Below are positions 8,323-10,221 of a DNA stretch of 10,221 nucleotides, piece by piece; the first letter of the stretch is position 1, and each line of letters starts with the position of its first letter. The position numbers and the translations under genes are program-made. This DNA is from an uncultured bacterium. GTDB lineage: Bacteria > Cyanobacteriota > Vampirovibrionia > Gastranaerophilales > Gastranaerophilaceae. The stretch is taken from NCBI GenBank assembly GCA_900547585.1, contig URHD01000068.1:1-10221 (forward strand), given 5' to 3'. Below the pieces are notes generated by a model. It had not been told where the DNA came from. It was given only the letters and a program-made list of their open reading frames with translations, and did no database searches.

Positions 8323-8975
8323 ACGAAATTTTTACCATAAATATGCTAAAAACAGCCTCAAAATGCCTTAAAAAGTACGATTTTCTCTATAATCAAAAAA
8401 TCAGGCTGCCCGAGCACAACACATCTGTAAATACAGGAAGCAGAATTCATGCCCTTATCAACTTTTATTTAAAAAATCAGAGCATTGAAAAGCTTCTTTC
8501 GGCACTGGATTCATCGGAAATGCTGCTGTGGGCTAATTTTTTGGATTTGCAGTTGAAAAATCCACGCGAAAGCGAGTTTTCGTTTCTTGTGCGTTTCGAC
8601 GGGATTTGGCTTTCGGGCAGGATGGACGCTTTGTTCTTTGAAAATGGTAAAATCACAATTGCTGACTGGAAAACAGGCAATTTTAACCATAACGAAGACG
8701 AGATGTTCCAAACAATGTTCTATCTTTACGCTGCATCCGTGATTTTTATGAAAAACGGCATGGTCAGGGATTTTTCGGAGATTTCAATGGTTTATTATCT
8801 TTTAAAGGACAAAAAAGAGATAAAAATCGACTTTAGCTCGGATTTGTTTGCGGATTTCGAAAATAAATTCAAAAAAATTCTTGAAAAAATAAAATACGGG
8901 CGTTATAATAGTGGTTCTCACATACACTGCGAAGCATGTGAATACAGAAATATCTGTGATAGAAATCTACTATAA
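8319..8975 (+). CDS. PD-(D/E)XK nuclease, RecB/AddB/Cas4-like with Fe-S cysteines
   Basis: A compact 218-residue nuclease of the PD-(D/E)XK superfamily (PDDEXK_1 type). Active-site residues in order: H44 in GSRIHAL, D103 in GRMDALF, D116 and K118 in ADWKTG, and the QxxxY motif Q131/Y135 in FQTMFYLYA. A first cysteine, C16 in SKCLKKYDFLY, precedes the nuclease fold, and three more lie at the C-terminus in CEACEYRNIC (C204, C207, C213; C-x2-C-x5-C). This one-plus-three layout is the 4Fe-4S arrangement known from AddB, AdnA/B and Cas4. The gene overlaps the helicase stop by 4 nt, so the two are almost certainly co-expressed and likely form one complex that unwinds and trims DNA ends. AddAB nucleases are normally C-terminal domains of the large subunits; here the domain is a separate protein. 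No CRISPR array or cas gene is nearby, so a Cas4 role is not favoured. Confidence 0.9.
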   Translation: MNEIFTINMLKTASKCLKKYDFLYNQKIRLPEHNTSVNTGSRIHALINFYLKNQSIEKLLSALDSSEMLLWANFLDLQLKNPRESEFSFLVRFDGIWLSGRMDALFFENGKITIADWKTGNFNHNEDEMFQTMFYLYAASVIFMKNGMVRDFSEISMVYYLLKDKKEIKIDFSSDLFADFENKFKKILEKIKYGRYNSGSHIHCEACEYRNICDRNLL

Positions 8976-9000
8976 GAATAGTAAATATTTTTTAAATATA

Positions 9001-9028
9001 ATGACATTTTAAAATAATGTGCTATAAT
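9001..9028 (+). promoter_or_regulatory. Promoter of the small lipoprotein gene
   Basis: ATGACA (9001-9006, five of six to TTGACA) is separated by 16 bp from TATAAT (9023-9028), which also carries the TGn extension (TGCTATAAT, identical to the helicase promoter). An interrupted inverted repeat, ACATT (9004-9008) and AATGT (9016-9020) with a 7-bp centre, overlaps the -35 and spacer, where a repressor could act. Predicted leader of about 40 nt. Confidence 0.6.
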
Positions 9029-9075
9029 AGTAGTAGAAAAATATACGCAGATGAAAACCGCAGGACAGGTACAAA

Positions 9076-9294
9076 ATGAAGTATATGAGCTTGATTTTGA
9101 CAGTATGCATAGGCACCTTGATGTTATCAGGATGTTCAAACCTGAAAGCTGCGGTCGTGGACATGAGCAAGGCGCTGCCGGTACAACAGGAAATATCGCA
9201 GCCAAAAGTCAGTGTCCAGGGACGTACCATAAAACTGGGCGGTGAAGTAGATGACAAATTCGGTCCCAGCTTTGATTTCGACAAATTACAATAA
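9076..9294 (+). CDS. Small lipoprotein of unknown function
   Basis: A 72-residue product with a clear lipoprotein signal: M-K-Y start, hydrophobic core (SLILTVCIGTLML) and lipobox LSGC with C20 as the lipidated residue. Processing would leave a mature peptide of 53 residues anchored in the membrane. The mature part (SNLKAAVVDMSKAL, then a Gln/Pro-rich stretch, a GRTIKLGGEVDDKFGPSF segment and the acidic end DFDKLQ) matches no family I recognise. AGG (9067-9069), 6 nt before the ATG, serves as ribosome site and the gene has its own promoter. A longer ATG-started frame beginning at 9051 lacks a signal peptide and overlaps this gene in another frame, so it was not chosen. The role is unknown. 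Confidence 0.75.
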   Translation: MKYMSLILTVCIGTLMLSGCSNLKAAVVDMSKALPVQQEISQPKVSVQGRTIKLGGEVDDKFGPSFDFDKLQ

Positions 9295-9306
9295 CATTAA
9301 TTAACT

Positions 9307-9335
9307 AAAATACATTTTTTTATAAAAAATATTTT
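9307..9335 (+). terminator. Possible AT-only hairpin after the lipoprotein gene
   Basis: ATTTTTT (9314-9320) and AAAAAAT (9324-9330) form a perfect 7-bp stem with a TAT loop, extended by AAAAT (9307-9311) and ATTTT (9331-9335) past a 2-nt bulge. With no G-C pairs it would be a weak terminator, and it could equally be an AT-rich promoter-upstream element for the next gene. Confidence 0.2.
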
Positions 9336-9351
9336 GTTTATTAAGGCACAA

Positions 9352-9376
9352 GGTGTTGTTGTCTTCTGTCGGCGCC
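9352..9376 (+). other. Possible leader hairpin upstream of the BlaI-type gene
   Basis: GGTGTTG (9352-9358) can pair fully with CGGCGCC (9370-9376) as RNA, including three G-U pairs, around an 11-nt loop. This is a GC-richer island in the otherwise AT-rich 121-bp gap before the regulator. It may be a 5' leader element or chance. No clear promoter could be assigned in this gap. Confidence 0.2.
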
Positions 9377-9403
9377 CTCTCCATCGTATTACAAACTACA
9401 CAC

Positions 9404-9410
9404 AAAGGAG
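9404..9410 (+). promoter_or_regulatory. Shine-Dalgarno that fixes the BlaI-type start
   Basis: AAAGGAG lies 5 nt before the ATG at 9416. The same frame is open further upstream to about 9353, but those extra 21 residues are unlike the family and precede this strong site. Confidence 0.8.
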
Positions 9411-9415
9411 TTCTA

Positions 9416-9757
9416 ATGAATTACACCCACGGAAGTCTTGAAAACGAAATATTAAAAACAGTTTGGAATATAGAAGACAACGAAGAAAGAGATGTTTCGG
9501 TAACGGAAGTGCAAGAAACGATAAATAATAATTCTAAAAATGACCGTGCTTACACTACCGTAAAAACTGTTATGGACAGGCTCGTGGAGAAAAATATGCT
9601 CGTTAGATACAAACAGGGCAAAAAATTCCTTTACAAATCTGTTTCCAGCCGTGATGAAATGGCTCAAAAAGCTATAAAACGCCTTGTTGGGCAGTATTTT
9701 AACAACGATGTAACATCTTTAATGAAAGTTCTTGAAAAGGAATATCAGCTCGTATAA
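9416..9757 (+). CDS. BlaI/MecI/CopY family transcriptional repressor
   Basis: A 113-residue winged-helix DNA-binding protein. The N-terminus SLENEILKTVWNIED corresponds to helix 1 of the family, VSVTEVQETI to helix 2, and RAYTTVKTVMDRLVEKNML (44-62) is the recognition helix with the typical Y-T-T-V-K-T-x-x-x-R-L sequence. The wing is VRYKQGKKFLYKSV (63-76). The C-terminal part (77-113) is the usual helical dimerisation region. In characterised systems these proteins repress antibiotic-resistance or copper genes and are released by a BlaR1/MecR1 sensor-protease or by metal. No BlaR1 partner is in this window, and the CxC/CxxC metal motifs of CopY are absent (the protein has no cysteine), so its signal is unknown. 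No full TACA-N2-TGTA type operator is seen upstream. It is followed with zero gap by the next gene. Confidence 0.88.
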   Translation: MNYTHGSLENEILKTVWNIEDNEERDVSVTEVQETINNNSKNDRAYTTVKTVMDRLVEKNMLVRYKQGKKFLYKSVSSRDEMAQKAIKRLVGQYFNNDVTSLMKVLEKEYQLV

Positions 9758-10196
9758 ATGTCACAAATTATCGACAATCTGCTTTTGTGGCTTTATAAAT
9801 ACCAAGCCTCAAAAAAAAGAGGAGCCGCCGGTTGATTATAGAACACAAAGACAGCTTGCGGGGGAGATAATTATCGGCGTTTTAACCGAACATTTGTGTG
9901 TTCGCGAGGGACTTTTGCGCTTTCCTAAAGACGCAGTTTCTGATCCGTCGATTCAGGCGGCGTGGCACGCTTTATGCCATTATGAGGCTGATGAAGATTT
10001 GCGGCGCAGGGATATCGGGTATGCAAATGAACAGCAAGAATTGCTGGAGTTGATTGCTTTTACGTTCAAAGATGGCAAAGAGCTTCCGCAAAACTTGATT
10101 TCTGCGTATTCAAAGTATCATTCTGAGGTTTTGATTGCCCCGCAAAAGGGATTAAAGGCAATAATAAGAAAGTTAACAAGATTTATCAACATATAG
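9758..10196 (+). CDS. Unrecognised helical protein, frame broken at an A8 run (frameshifted gene)
   Basis: The ATG at 9758 directly follows the TAA of the BlaI-type gene, but its frame ends after 25 codons at a TGA (9833-9835). The long frame that follows (to TAG at 10194-10196) has no ATG, GTG or TTG between its beginning in the overlap region and the codons for EHL near 9892, so it cannot start on its own in a sensible place. The two frames meet at a run of eight A (9811-9818). With seven A the product would be one continuous 145-residue protein beginning MSQIIDNLLLWLYKYQASKK and continuing EEPPVDYRTQ. Only a TTG at 9732, deep inside the regulator gene, would give an unbroken alternative, and its first 30 or so residues look like out-of-frame sequence. 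The protein is charged and helical, with WHALCHYEADEDLRRRD at 69-85 and a basic C-terminal tail (KAIIRKLTRFINI). I do not recognise the family. Confidence 0.55.
9811..9818 (+). other. A8 homopolymer at the frame switch
   Basis: Eight consecutive A lie exactly where the 9758 frame has to move +1 (or lose one A) to enter the downstream frame. Runs of this length are known sites of RNA polymerase slippage and of sequencing or assembly indels. Confidence 0.7.
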
Positions 10197-10221
10197 CAAA
10201 AAAATTGTAAGAATCGGGCTA

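Noticed and set aside
4540..8975. Anti-phage defence system (Gabija-like or CRISPR Cas4-associated) reading of the helicase and nuclease
   Set aside because: The nuclease is not an OLD/TOPRIM protein as in Gabija, no cas genes or repeats are nearby, and both proteins fit a double-strand-break repair machine.
8985..8999. ATATTT-TTT-AAATAT hairpin after the nuclease gene as a terminator
   Set aside because: The stem is six A-T pairs only and no T-run follows it; likely just AT-rich promoter-upstream sequence.
9051..9245. 64-residue frame overlapping the lipoprotein gene
   Set aside because: It has no signal peptide and no family resemblance, whereas the overlapping frame has a clear lipobox and a properly spaced ribosome site.
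9387..9402. Possible BlaI-type operator (TACAAACTACACAC) before the regulator gene
   Set aside because: Only a TACA half-site is present; the matching TGTA half at the right spacing is missing.
9732..9757. TTG start at 9732 for the last gene
   Set aside because: It lies inside the BlaI-type coding sequence, and its first 30 or so residues read as out-of-frame sequence; the ATG at 9758 plus the A8 frame switch explains the data better.

Overview
The window is AT-rich bacterial chromosome, densely packed with genes and mostly housekeeping in character. It has good Shine-Dalgarno sites at several starts and recognisable sigma70-type promoters. There are no rRNA or tRNA genes, insertion sequences, CRISPR arrays or phage genes that I can see. 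Taxonomy cannot be fixed from the sequence alone. The composition, the lineage-specific-looking proteins and the solo BlaI-type regulator would fit an uncultured gut or environmental lineage such as the non-photosynthetic Cyanobacteria (Melainabacteria/Gastranaerophilales), but that is a guess.

Layout. At the left edge lies the C-terminal end of an unidentified plus-strand gene (to 134). It converges with ligA, the NAD-dependent DNA ligase (minus strand, 171-2174, GTG start). ligA is divergent, across a 70-bp shared promoter region, from a short-form PLP-dependent Orn/Lys/Arg decarboxylase (2245-3588). Next comes a membrane-associated HExxH metallopeptidase (3660-4478). A strong extended -10 promoter then drives a two-gene operon: a 1260-residue UvrD-type protein (4540-8322) and, overlapping it by 4 nt, a 218-residue PD-(D/E)XK nuclease with an iron-sulfur cysteine set (8319-8975). 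After that come a small lipoprotein with its own promoter (9076-9294), a BlaI/MecI/CopY-type repressor (9416-9757) and, with no gap, an unrecognised gene (9758-10196) whose reading frame is broken at a run of eight A.

The most notable content is the helicase-nuclease pair. The large protein appears to hold two UvrD-type helicase cores in tandem. The C-terminal core has all motifs intact. The N-terminal core keeps the motif layout but has degraded Walker A, Walker B and motif III residues. With the AddB-like Fe-S nuclease encoded next to it, this looks like an AddAB/AdnAB-type end-resection machine re-partitioned as (inactive helicase + active helicase) plus a stand-alone nuclease. That is inferred from motifs and needs structural and phylogenetic comparison. 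The second notable point is the A8 frameshift at the right end, which could be transcriptional slippage, a real mutation or an assembly error.
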